DNA of 21,072 nucleotides, taken from NCBI GenBank assembly GCA_937989585.1, contig CALKRW010000018.1, positions 1 through 21,072 of the forward strand, given 5' to 3'. Shown one piece after another: positions 8,669-15,081 of this stretch (position 1 is the stretch's first letter; the number at the start of each line of letters is the position of its first letter). The position numbers and the translations under genes are program-made. The stretch is from an uncultured Porphyromonadaceae bacterium (GTDB lineage Bacteria > Bacteroidota > Bacteroidia > Bacteroidales > Muribaculaceae). A model generated the notes under the pieces. That model had not been told where the DNA came from, ran no database searches, and was given only the letters and a program-made list of their open reading frames with translations.

Positions 8669-9682
8669 TCAGACTGTCTTCTCGTCGAGATAGGGATTGA
8701 GTTTCTTCCACTCGTCGATGGGAGGCATGACACCCATGGCGATGACCTCGTCGCGGAGTGCGCAGAGGTGCTTGTAACTCTGCTCGAGTTCGGCCATCTC
8801 GGCGGGAGTCCCCTTGACGGGTACGCAATGTACGCCGTTCTTGTCGATGGTGGTCTCGGTGGCCATCATGATGTGGCTGAAACGGTCGTTGTTGACATAG
8901 CGTCCTGCGGGCCAGCGGAAGGGCTTGCCACCCATGGCTGCCGCAATCATCTCGATCGAGAGGTAAGAGGGGCTCTGGAACGAGGAGCGGCCGCGCAGGT
9001 TAATGATATTCTTGCCGCCCTGGATAACACGCTGCTGGATTTCTTCCCAGTCTTTCTCAGGCATTTCGGCGGTGCCGATGATTTCACTGAGGGGCTTGCC
9101 GTTGACAGTGCATGTCGAGGCGAATACAGCCATCTGCTCGCCGTGGCCGCCGTATGTGCGGGCGTTGACGACCTTGTCCGGAGCGATTTTGAAGTACTTG
9201 GCGAGTTCGGAGCGCAGACGGGTGGAGTCGAGGGCTGCGAGAGTGGTCACGCACTCGGGCTTGACACCTGCGTAGAGCAGAGTGATCAGGCCGGTGATGT
9301 CAGCGGGGTTGAAGATTACGGTGATGTGCTTTACGTCGGGGCAGTATTCCTTGACGTTCTTGCCGAATTCCTCGGCGATGCCTGCATTGCCCTTCAGCAG
9401 GTCCTCGCGGGTCATGCCTGCCTTGCGGGGAGCACCACCCGAGTTGACGATATACTTGGCGCCTGTAAGAGCCTCTTTCACGTCAGAGGTGAAAGTCAGG
9501 TTGAAGCCTTCCATGCCGCACTGGAGGAGTTCCTCGGCGACACCTTCCAGACCGGGTGCATAGGGATCATAGAGGCAGATGTTGGGGGTGAGGTTCATCA
9601 TCATGGCTGTCTGGGCCATGTTCGAGCCAATCATGCCGGCAGCGCCGACGATGACAAGTTTGTCGTTAGTCAGAAAATTCAT
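8669..9682 (-). CDS. mdh: Malate dehydrogenase (LDH/MDH superfamily)
   Basis: A 337-residue NAD-dependent dehydrogenase. The Rossmann glycine motif is G13-AAGMI-G19, and D39 fits NAD specificity. The mobile loop GAPRKAGMTRED carries R86 and R92. The arginine at the substrate-discriminating place favours malate over lactate. N125, R155 and catalytic H180 (TYGGHGEQM) complete the active site. It interconverts malate and oxaloacetate in the TCA cycle or in the reductive branch to succinate used by fermenting Bacteroidales. It is a few residues longer than the classical 310-320-residue enzyme, with a C-terminal extension (EWKKLNPYLDEKTV). It is transcribed alone on the minus strand from a well-formed promoter. 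Confidence 0.93.
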   Translation of the reverse strand: MNFLTNDKLVIVGAAGMIGSNMAQTAMMMNLTPNICLYDPYAPGLEGVAEELLQCGMEGFNLTFTSDVKEALTGAKYIVNSGGAPRKAGMTREDLLKGNAGIAEEFGKNVKEYCPDVKHITVIFNPADITGLITLLYAGVKPECVTTLAALDSTRLRSELAKYFKIAPDKVVNARTYGGHGEQMAVFASTCTVNGKPLSEIIGTAEMPEKDWEEIQQRVIQGGKNIINLRGRSSFQSPSYLSIEMIAAAMGGKPFRWPAGRYVNNDRFSHIMMATETTIDKNGVHCVPVKGTPAEMAELEQSYKHLCALRDEVIAMGVMPPIDEWKKLNPYLDEKTV

Positions 9683-9755
9683 TGTTCTATGCTAATTTTT
9701 TGTTAAAAAACTTTGTTCACGAAAATAACAATGCGGAACCCCGCAATAGTTGTTG

Positions 9756-9788
9756 CAAAAATATAAAAAATTCCGTTTCCCTGTCAAA
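9756..9788 (-). promoter_or_regulatory. Promoter of mdh
   Basis: On the minus strand, TTTG (9788-9785), a 21-nt gap, then TATTTTTG (9763-9756) and CA. This is a good Bacteroidetes promoter. The leader is about 70 nt and can form a small hairpin at 9732-9745 (TGCGG/CCGCA). Confidence 0.75.
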
Positions 9789-9918
9789 TATTTCAAATAA
9801 ATTCACAAGTTTTTCACTGCCGAAACGGAAATTTTTCACCTCTTTCGAAATTTCATGCGATTCGGACATTTAAATGAAGTAAAAAACGACCGTGACACAC
9901 AATAAAATCACGCGGGAT
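9789..9918. other. Gene-free AT-rich part of the divergent mdh / DUF2795 intergenic region
   Basis: The 396-nt divergent intergenic region (9683-10078) holds the mdh promoter, the DUF2795 promoter and their leaders. Between the two promoters I see only AT-rich sequence without a convincing gene or repeat. Confidence 0.5.
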
Positions 9919-9919
9919 G

Positions 9920-9950
9920 TTGTTTGTTATAATAGTATTTACTAATTTTG
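9920..9950 (+). promoter_or_regulatory. Promoter of the DUF2795 gene
   Basis: TTG at 9920-9922, a 20-nt gap, then TAATTTTG at 9943-9950 followed by CGC. Spacing and boxes fit the Bacteroidetes consensus. The leader is about 120 nt. Confidence 0.75.
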
Positions 9951-10078
9951 CGCGACTTTTCGGTAAGGTCCGACAATACATAACGCCGCACCTCTCCCCG
10001 AAAAAGCCCCGACAGAAAAGGCAAGTTCACACAAGGCAATAACAATCAGATTAATAAACACCAAACTAAGCATACATC

Positions 10079-10300
10079 ATGTACTGGACACTTGAATTAG
10101 CATCTAAACTCGAAGACGCACCCTGGCCCGCAACCAAAGACGAACTCATCGACTACGCCCAGCGTTCCGGCGCCCCCCTCGAAGTCATCGAGAACCTACA
10201 GGAAATCGAAGACGAAGGCGACACCTACGAAAGCATCGAAGACATCTGGCCCGACTACCCCTCCAAAGAAGACTTCTTCTTCAACGAGGACGAGTATTGA
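10079..10300 (+). CDS. Small acidic DUF2795-type protein; 3' end is the IME attachment site
   Basis: A 73-residue, very acidic protein (MYWTLELASKLEDAPWPATK, then a C-terminus rich in D and E ending FFNEDEY). I recognise it as the short DUF2795-type protein conserved in Bacteroidales. Its biochemical role is unknown. It has its own promoter and stands alone. The last 26 nt including the stop codon recur at 20092-20117 with one synonymous change (GAC to GAT), so this gene end serves as the integration target of the element that follows. The element supplies the same codons, so the gene product is unchanged by integration. Confidence 0.85.
   Translation: MYWTLELASKLEDAPWPATKDELIDYAQRSGAPLEVIENLQEIEDEGDTYESIEDIWPDYPSKEDFFFNEDEY
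10275..10300 (+). repeat. attL: left copy of the 26-bp attachment repeat
   Basis: These 26 nt contain the last codons (FFNEDEY) and stop of the DUF2795 gene. They match 20092-20117 at 25 of 26 positions; the single difference is C10291 versus T20108. Confidence 0.88.
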
Positions 10301-10331
10301 TAAGCATATAAACATTTATTATCCTTATAAT

Positions 10332-10375
10332 CAGCGAGATAAGCAAATATAATTTGTTTGTCTCGCTGCTTTTTA
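10332..10375 (+). terminator. Element-borne hairpin/terminator just inside attL
   Basis: Outer arms CAGCGAGA (10332-10339) and TCTCGCTG (10361-10368) are perfectly complementary. An inner AAGCAAAT/ATTTGTTT stem with an ATA loop stacks inside after one mismatch, and CTTTTTAT follows. It would end the DUF2795 transcript before the integrase. The right arm overlaps the first of three spaced repeats, so the site may have two jobs. Confidence 0.7.
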
Positions 10376-10450
10376 TAGCCTTTTATAGCATAGTTTGTTT
10401 GCCTCAAATGCGGAATTTTCGGTTGAAATATTAGTTTGTTTGTCTCAAAT
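10350..10450 (+). repeat. Three direct repeats at exact 41-bp spacing (candidate integrase arm sites, IME 1)
   Basis: TA(A/G)TTTGTTTG(T/C)CTC occurs at 10350, 10391 and 10432, each start 41 bp from the next. The last two copies extend to 19 bp with 18 identical. Between them lies a tandem decamer (TTTTATAGCC, TTTTATAGCA at 10371-10390). Position between att core and integrase, and phase of about four helical turns, suggest arm-type integrase or excisionase binding sites. The repeats are seen directly; the function is inferred. Confidence 0.7.
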
Positions 10451-10454
10451 TCAT

Positions 10455-10462
10455 TATCTTTG
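10455..10462 (+). promoter_or_regulatory. -7 promoter box of the IME 1 integrase
   Basis: TATCTTTG followed by TAG, 37 nt before the integrase ATG. The only TTTG boxes upstream belong to the 41-bp-spaced repeat and are at gaps of 12 and 16 nt, not the usual 19-21. Integrase expression may therefore be weak or be controlled by proteins bound to the repeats. Confidence 0.6.
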
Positions 10463-10498
10463 TAGTCGTTTGTGAGTATTCACTTAACCTCCTCAATT

Positions 10499-11857
10499 AT
10501 GGGCAGACCGAAAAGACAATACCCTTTGGGAAAATATCGCCTGCGGGCGGGCAAACATCCTGACAAATCAAAACCATGTACCGTTGTATTGGAATACACG
10601 TGGAATCGGCAAATATTCAGGAAGACCACCAATATTCTTGTCCGGGAATGTGACTGGAATCAATCTCTTCATCAAGGCAGAGGCGGTGTCCGTGTTTCAT
10701 ACGGATCGGAATCAGCACGCACCAATGCGTTACTCCTTGCCCGTGTGACCAAGATAGACAACCTGCTCGCCGAGTACAACCAAAATCATCCCAATCAGAT
10801 TACAGCACAAGTAATCAACGATATTCTGGCAGACAAACCCATCACCCGCAAGGATAATGGTAAGGACTTCATTGATCTTGCATTGGAAAGACTTGAATCA
10901 GACTACAGCCGAAATCGAATAGGCCGAAGCCGTTACCAAAATGGTGTCAGTGGCATGAATATTTTCAAGTCGTTTCTGCGGGCGGAGGGTAAAGGTACAT
11001 ATAAACAGGATGGCCTGTATGTAAGCGAAATCACAGTCGAGCTTATTGAGGACTATATCAAATGGCGAAGACTCGTAAAACAGAATTCGGACGCCACTAT
11101 CAACCATGCGCTGACACCTATAATGAAGGCTTGTGCATACGCCGCCGACATCAACCTTATTCCGGCTTCCATCAATGCCAGGATACAAGATATGCGCATA
11201 GTTCCAAAGATACAGCTTTCATCGGACGATGCAGAATTCGACGGCAAGAGCCTTTCACATGAAGAGATGGGAAAGCTCATCACCTATTATAATGAGTGTC
11301 GCGAGCCTCGACGCAGGGAATTTATCGAAATGTTCTTGTTCGCGTTCCATGCCTGCGGTCTCCGTGTCGTGGATGTAATGACATTGCAATGGTCAAATAT
11401 TGACTTCAATCGTAAGGAGTTGCGGAAGATAATGATTAAGACTGGTAAGCGGCACATCATTCCCCTGACGGATCCAGCCATCGGTATTCTCAATATCTGG
11501 AAAGAGAAGAGAGGCGACAGCCGCTATGTTTTTGATTTGGTCAAGGATAATCTTGATATAGACAATGACGAAGCATTGTATAAGGCAAGGAACAATGCCA
11601 CCAAGTGCATTAACCAATCACTGACGGTAGTCGGCGAAGCTCTCAGTCTTAAATTCCCACTGACCATGCATGTCGCGCGCCATACATTCGCAGTCTTCGC
11701 TCTCAATAAGGGGCTTTCAATGTCAGTTGTCAGCCGCCTGTTAGGGCACGGAAGCACCGACATTACCGAAAAAGTATATGCACGCTTCCTCCCAGAGACC
11801 CTCTCCACCGAAGTCGCACGCCTTGCAGGAGACATCAACTCATTGTCAATAATTTAA
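10499..11857 (+). CDS. Tyrosine site-specific recombinase (integrase of IME 1)
   Basis: A 452-residue phage-type integrase. The catalytic set is complete: R289 in ACGLRVVDV, H391 and R394 in HVARHTF, H417 in LLGHGS, and nucleophile Y427 in EKVYARFL. KTGKRHIIPLT carries the beta-hairpin lysine. The N-terminal 150 residues (MGRPKRQYPLGKYRL, then WNRxIFRKTTNI) are an arm-binding domain of the Bacteroidetes element type, followed by a SAM-like core-binding domain. The ATG at 10499 is preferred over an upstream in-frame GTG at 10472, because the related integrase at 20326 starts with the same MGRxKR at ATG. It would integrate and excise the element at the DUF2795 att site. Confidence 0.92.
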   Translation: MGRPKRQYPLGKYRLRAGKHPDKSKPCTVVLEYTWNRQIFRKTTNILVRECDWNQSLHQGRGGVRVSYGSESARTNALLLARVTKIDNLLAEYNQNHPNQITAQVINDILADKPITRKDNGKDFIDLALERLESDYSRNRIGRSRYQNGVSGMNIFKSFLRAEGKGTYKQDGLYVSEITVELIEDYIKWRRLVKQNSDATINHALTPIMKACAYAADINLIPASINARIQDMRIVPKIQLSSDDAEFDGKSLSHEEMGKLITYYNECREPRRREFIEMFLFAFHACGLRVVDVMTLQWSNIDFNRKELRKIMIKTGKRHIIPLTDPAIGILNIWKEKRGDSRYVFDLVKDNLDIDNDEALYKARNNATKCINQSLTVVGEALSLKFPLTMHVARHTFAVFALNKGLSMSVVSRLLGHGSTDITEKVYARFLPETLSTEVARLAGDINSLSII

Positions 11858-11888
11858 GAAATGCCGTAAATATTTATTACTTTCGCAT

Positions 11889-12752
11889 ATGGAAACCAAC
11901 GAAATAGTCCTATACCAGCCAAATGAAACGATGAAACTTGAGGTTCGCCTCGAGAATGAGACTGTTTGGCTCACACAACAGCAAATAGCCGATTTATTCG
12001 GCACTAAACGACCAGCGATTACCAAGCATCTTTCCAATATCTTCAAGTCAGGAGAATTGGAAGAAGAAAGCACATGTTCCATTTTGGAACATATGGCTGC
12101 TGACGGCTCAAGAACATATTCTACAAAGTATTACAACCTAGACGTAATTCTTTCAGTTGGTTATCGAGTCAATAGCGTCAATGCCACAATGTTCCGGCGA
12201 TGGGCGAATCAAGTCTTAAAAGAATACCTTCTTCGCGGATATTCTGTGAATCAGCGACTGATGCAGATAGAAGATAGGATTGACAGACGATTATCTGAGC
12301 ATGACAGGCATCTGTTGATGTTGGATGAAAAGGTAGATTTCTTCGTAAGGACTTCATTACCACCCAAGGAAGGAATTCTGTTTCAAGGTCAGATATTCGA
12401 TGCCCATGTGATAGTATCAAAGCTCGTTGAATCTGCCAATACGCGCATAGTTCTGATTGATAATTATGTAGACGCGACTGTTTTGACACAGCTTGATAAA
12501 AGAAAGCCGGGAGTCAAAGCCACCATTTACACGCAGGAAATCAAGCCCATACTCCGTCAGGATCTACGGCGACATAATCAGCAATATCCCGAAATCACAA
12601 TCCATGTATATCATGGAGCCCATGACCGTTTTCTGATAATCGACGAGACGGTGTATCACATCGGTGCATCGCTCAAAGATCTTGGCAAGAAACTTTTTGC
12701 TTTCTCTGAGATGACAGCGATGACCGGCACAGAGCTATTGTCTAAACTGTAA
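11889..12752 (+). CDS. RhuM-family protein fused to a degenerate phospholipase-D-like domain
   Basis: A 287-residue protein, 31 nt after the integrase. Residues 1-120 match the RhuM family: EVRLENETVWLTQQQIADLF, an HTH-like segment, then YYNLDVILSVGYRVNS and FRRWANQVLKEYLLRGYSVNQ. Residues 120-160 are helical. The C-terminal half has one PLD-like motif, H245-D-R247 then D252 (HDRFLIID), followed by GASLKDLGKK. Classical PLD motifs have HxK, so arginine replaces lysine, and only one copy is present; activity would need a dimer or may be lost. RhuM proteins occur in pathogenicity islands and mobile elements and their function is not settled. A role as regulator or nuclease in element biology is plausible. 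The GC content is lower than in the core genes. Confidence 0.8.
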   Translation: METNEIVLYQPNETMKLEVRLENETVWLTQQQIADLFGTKRPAITKHLSNIFKSGELEEESTCSILEHMAADGSRTYSTKYYNLDVILSVGYRVNSVNATMFRRWANQVLKEYLLRGYSVNQRLMQIEDRIDRRLSEHDRHLLMLDEKVDFFVRTSLPPKEGILFQGQIFDAHVIVSKLVESANTRIVLIDNYVDATVLTQLDKRKPGVKATIYTQEIKPILRQDLRRHNQQYPEITIHVYHGAHDRFLIIDETVYHIGASLKDLGKKLFAFSEMTAMTGTELLSKL

Positions 12753-12791
12753 ATCTCTACGATTAGAGGACTAAACACATTCATAAGATTT

Positions 12792-12817
12792 AAAGGAGGT
12801 GACGAGCCTCCTTTTTT
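12792..12817 (+). terminator. Rho-independent terminator after the RhuM-like gene
   Basis: AAAGGAGG/CCTCCTTT stem with a 7-nt loop followed by a T-run (12811-12817), 40 nt after the stop codon. It closes the integrase/RhuM transcript. Confidence 0.85.
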
Positions 12818-12838
12818 ATGTCCGTATCAAATTTTGGA

Positions 12839-12872
12839 GCCGGAATCATAGAGTCAGAGTGCCGGAATATAG
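12839..12872 (+). repeat. Two imperfect 12-13-bp direct repeats, 22 bp apart
   Basis: GCCGGAATCATAG at 12839-12851 and GCCGGAATATAG at 12861-12872, in the gene-free stretch 12753-13023. They lie about 85 nt before a promoter and may be a regulator binding site. The evidence is thin. Confidence 0.3.
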
Positions 12873-12930
12873 TGCCGATTTTGTGATTTGGTTATACCAA
12901 GCTAAAAATCAGGGCATTTCGTGTGCATTA

Positions 12931-12962
12931 TTTCTAAATCCATGGCTAATGAGATACTTTTG
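12931..12962 (+). promoter_or_regulatory. Promoter of the HTH / primase operon
   Basis: TTTC at 12931-12934, a 20-nt gap, then TACTTTTG at 12955-12962 plus CAA. This is a near-consensus Bacteroidetes promoter 62 nt before the HTH gene. Confidence 0.65.
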
Positions 12963-13023
12963 CAACCGATTTGAAAATGATGGCGGATAAATCCGCAGCG
13001 CAAAAAGAATAACGAAAACATAA

Positions 13024-13335
13024 ATGCCAAAATCAAGTAACACAATTACCACAGCGGAGGACATGCTCAAAAGGATCCTCTATCTGCTTGAGGAATCGCA
13101 GGAACGAAGCACCTTGGGCAATGGCACTTCAAACGAGTGCCGCATCTACACCAACAAAGAGCTGATGAAGCTGCTCGGTGTGGAAAGCCGTTATCTCAAA
13201 AACCTACGTGATAATGGCTACCTCTCCTATTCAAGACACGGGGATAAGTTCTGGTACACACAGAATGATGTTGACACCTTTCTTCAACGCATCAAGTATG
13301 AAGCATTTGCCAGTGGAGGGGGTGCAGGATGTTGA
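13024..13335 (+). CDS. Small HTH protein, excisionase-like
   Basis: A 103-residue DNA-binding protein. Residues about 40-90 (YTNKELMKLLGVESRYLKNL, then GYLSYSRHGDKFWYTQNDVD) form a winged-helix excisionase/MerR-like HTH: helix, recognition helix, a wing around SRHGDKFWY, and a C-terminal helix. Proteins of this kind sit next to integrases in Bacteroidetes mobile elements, where they act as recombination directionality factors or as regulators of excision and mobilization. The stop codon overlaps the ATG of the next reading frame at 13329, which suggests translational coupling with the primase gene. Function is inferred from fold and context. Confidence 0.75.
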   Translation: MPKSSNTITTAEDMLKRILYLLEESQERSTLGNGTSNECRIYTNKELMKLLGVESRYLKNLRDNGYLSYSRHGDKFWYTQNDVDTFLQRIKYEAFASGGGAGC

Positions 13336-14668
13336 CGCCATCTGACCCTATTAAGCTGCTTCCAGCTTATGTCGATCAACCCGTTCACTGCAATGCGGCA
13401 TCAAATGATGAGATGCAGGCAAAGGATGTAGGGTATGCTGACATGAGCAAAATGACCTGTCAAATCAAATTGAAAGCGAATGTCCCTATATCCGAGTAGG
13501 CACGGATTATTACCGGGAGGTGTTGCGTCCGCAGGCGAACGGCACCACTTGCAAGTGTCTTGTCTATTGGAAGGCTTCGACTATCAAGGGTGACCACGGG
13601 AAGGACTATCTGAACGATGTGCCGAAGTATGACTGCTTTTGCACCGTTCCGAGCCATACCGACTATAACAAGATAATCGGCAACGCCTACAACCTTTATG
13701 AGCCAATCACCCATAAGCCGATGCCGGGAGACTGGAGCGCGATTGACGGCTTGCTTCGCCACATCTTCGGGGAGCATTACGAGTATGGTCTTGACTATAT
13801 ACAGTTGCTGTATCAGATGCCGCTTCAAAAGTTGCCGATACTGATATTGGTGTCGGAGCAGCGTAACACCGGCAAGACCACTTTCCTCAATCTTCTCAAG
13901 GTGATCTTTCAGGACAACGCGACCTTCAACACCAACGAGGACTTCCGCAGCAAGTTCAATTCCGACTGGGCGGGTAAGCTGCTTATCATGGTCGATGAAG
14001 TTCTGCTGTCGCGCCGCGAGGACTCAGAGCGACTGAAGAATCTCAGTACGGCAACATCCTACAAGATGGAGTCCAAAGGCAAAGACCGAAACGAGATTGC
14101 CTTCTTCGGCAAGTTCGTCCTCTGTTCCAACAACGAACATTTTCCTATTGTAATTGACCGCGAGGAAGTGCGATACTGGGTTCGTAAGGTCAACTCTTTG
14201 GAAACTGACGACCCGTTCTTCATGAAGAAACTTGTGGCACAGATTCCGGCGTTTCTCCATTTCCTTATGCAGAGAGAACTGTCGGTGCAATGCGAAAACC
14301 GAATGTGGTTCAGTCCGGAAAGACTTCGCACCGCAGCCCTCAACCGTATCGTAATCTCCAACCGCTCGAAGATAGAGTTTGAGGTTGCCGAACTGCTCAT
14401 GGATATAATGGACAGTACCGGCGAATCATCGATATCTTTCGTTGTTAACGACATCGCTACTTTGCTCACATACCGGAATGTCCGTGCCGACACAAGCGAG
14501 ATACGCCGCCTGTTACAGATATATTGGCACCTCAAGCCTGCATCAAACTCACTCACCTATCGAGCTTACGCAGTCGGCATGTTCCCGGCGAAGTACACCG
14601 CTAAGAACGCCGTCGGCAGATACTATACCGTTACCAAAGATTTTATTCTGAATTTATCATTATTCTGA
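13329..14668 (+). pseudogene. SF3-type primase/helicase gene interrupted by a probable 1-nt deletion
   Basis: A reading frame opens at ATG 13329, overlapping the HTH stop, and ends at TAG 13497. The conserved part continues in the -1 frame, which is open from 13442 to the stop at 14666-14668. Adding one A to the AAAA run at 13449-13452 joins them into one 446-residue protein reading MSKNDLSNQIESECPYIRVG across the join. Counting from the GTG at 13520, the downstream part has SF3 helicase motifs: Walker A EQRNTGKTT (113-121), Walker B LLIMVDE (155-160) and motif C GKFVLCSNNE (197-206). It would replicate or unwind the excised element. Possible readings are a broken gene, a sequencing error in a homopolymer, or a shorter functional product from an internal start such as GTG 13520 (382 residues). 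Confidence 0.72.
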
Positions 14669-14853
14669 TGAAATGATGAAAGAATAAATGAAGGGAAAGA
14701 AAGTCAGCAAGTTACAGTGGTGTAGGCCCTCATCAAATGGATTCGTGGATGTTGAAAAGCCTCCCATTCTTCCCCTTTCATTCAATATTATTTGATGATG
14801 AATTGAATTGACCTGTAATACTGCAAGTTACACACACTTTCATCATTTCATCA
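14666..14853 (+). repeat. 17-bp perfect inverted repeat spanning the end of the primase gene and the region after it
   Basis: TGATGAAATGATGAAAG (14666-14682, starting at the primase stop codon) and its exact complement CTTTCATCATTTCATCA (14837-14853). Inside are a partly matching inner pair (about 14683-14701 with 14767-14786), a direct repeat GCAAGTTACA (14707 and 14823), and a small dyad ATTCAAT/ATTGAAT (14780/14802). I see no gene here. It could be a folded RNA, a terminator region, or a replication origin next to the primase. Confidence 0.6.
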
Positions 14854-14892
14854 AAAATCAGCCACATTTACGTTTAGACAGTTGCCTCTTGT

Positions 14893-14947
14893 AAACCGGG
14901 AATACACGGTTTCGTAGCATCCGGAAAGACGGAGCGAGATTGCTCGC
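14893..14947 (+). repeat. Two small hairpins upstream of the oriT core
   Basis: AAACCG/CGGTTT (14893-14898 and 14907-14912) and GCGAG/CTCGC with a 4-nt loop (14934-14947). They lie just before the nested inverted repeat and may be part of the origin of transfer. There is no gene in 14669-15081. Confidence 0.4.
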
Positions 14948-14953
14948 AATAAT

Positions 14954-14994
14954 AACCTTCAAGGTATAGCCTAATATACCTTCATGCGAAGGTT
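14954..14994 (+). other. Candidate origin of transfer (oriT) for the MOBV relaxase
   Basis: Inner inverted repeat AAGGTATA (14961-14968) and TATACCTT (14975-14982) around the loop GCCTAA, enclosed by outer arms AACCTTC (14954-14960) and GAAGGTT (14988-14994). An overlapping ACCTT-C-AAGGT dyad is also present. The layout of alternative nested repeats, with GTATAG facing TATAC, resembles the MOBV oriT of plasmid pMV158. It lies 88 nt upstream of a MOBV relaxase gene, the usual place. The nick is expected in or next to the loop; this is inferred. Confidence 0.72.
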
Positions 14995-15081
14995 GGCGGC
15001 TTTCTGTGCGGAAAGAGGAGGCGGCGCAAGCGCAACTATGAACCGCTTTTAATCAACCTAACCAATTACACCAATAACTTT

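Noticed and set aside
8768..9706. 312-codon plus-strand frame opposite mdh
   Set aside because: The mdh frame has complete catalytic motifs; the opposite frame is a shadow.
10472..10498. Upstream GTG start for the IME 1 integrase
   Set aside because: The related integrase begins at the equivalent of ATG 10499, and GTG 10472 would lie only about 10 nt after the -7 box.
12792..12840. A perfect Shine-Dalgarno-like AAAGGAGGTGA followed by an ATG at 12818
   Set aside because: The motif is one arm of a terminator with a T-run, the ATG is 15 nt away, the frame has only 22 codons, and genes here do not use SD sequences.
12799..12990. 63-codon open frame in the gap before the HTH gene
   Set aside because: It starts inside the terminator, overlaps the promoter of the HTH gene, and has no recognisable domain.
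13440..13460. Programmed -1 ribosomal frameshift in the primase gene
   Set aside because: No X XXY YYZ heptamer in the zero frame is seen at the overlap; AGC AAA ATG does not re-pair well. A one-base deletion or error explains it more simply.
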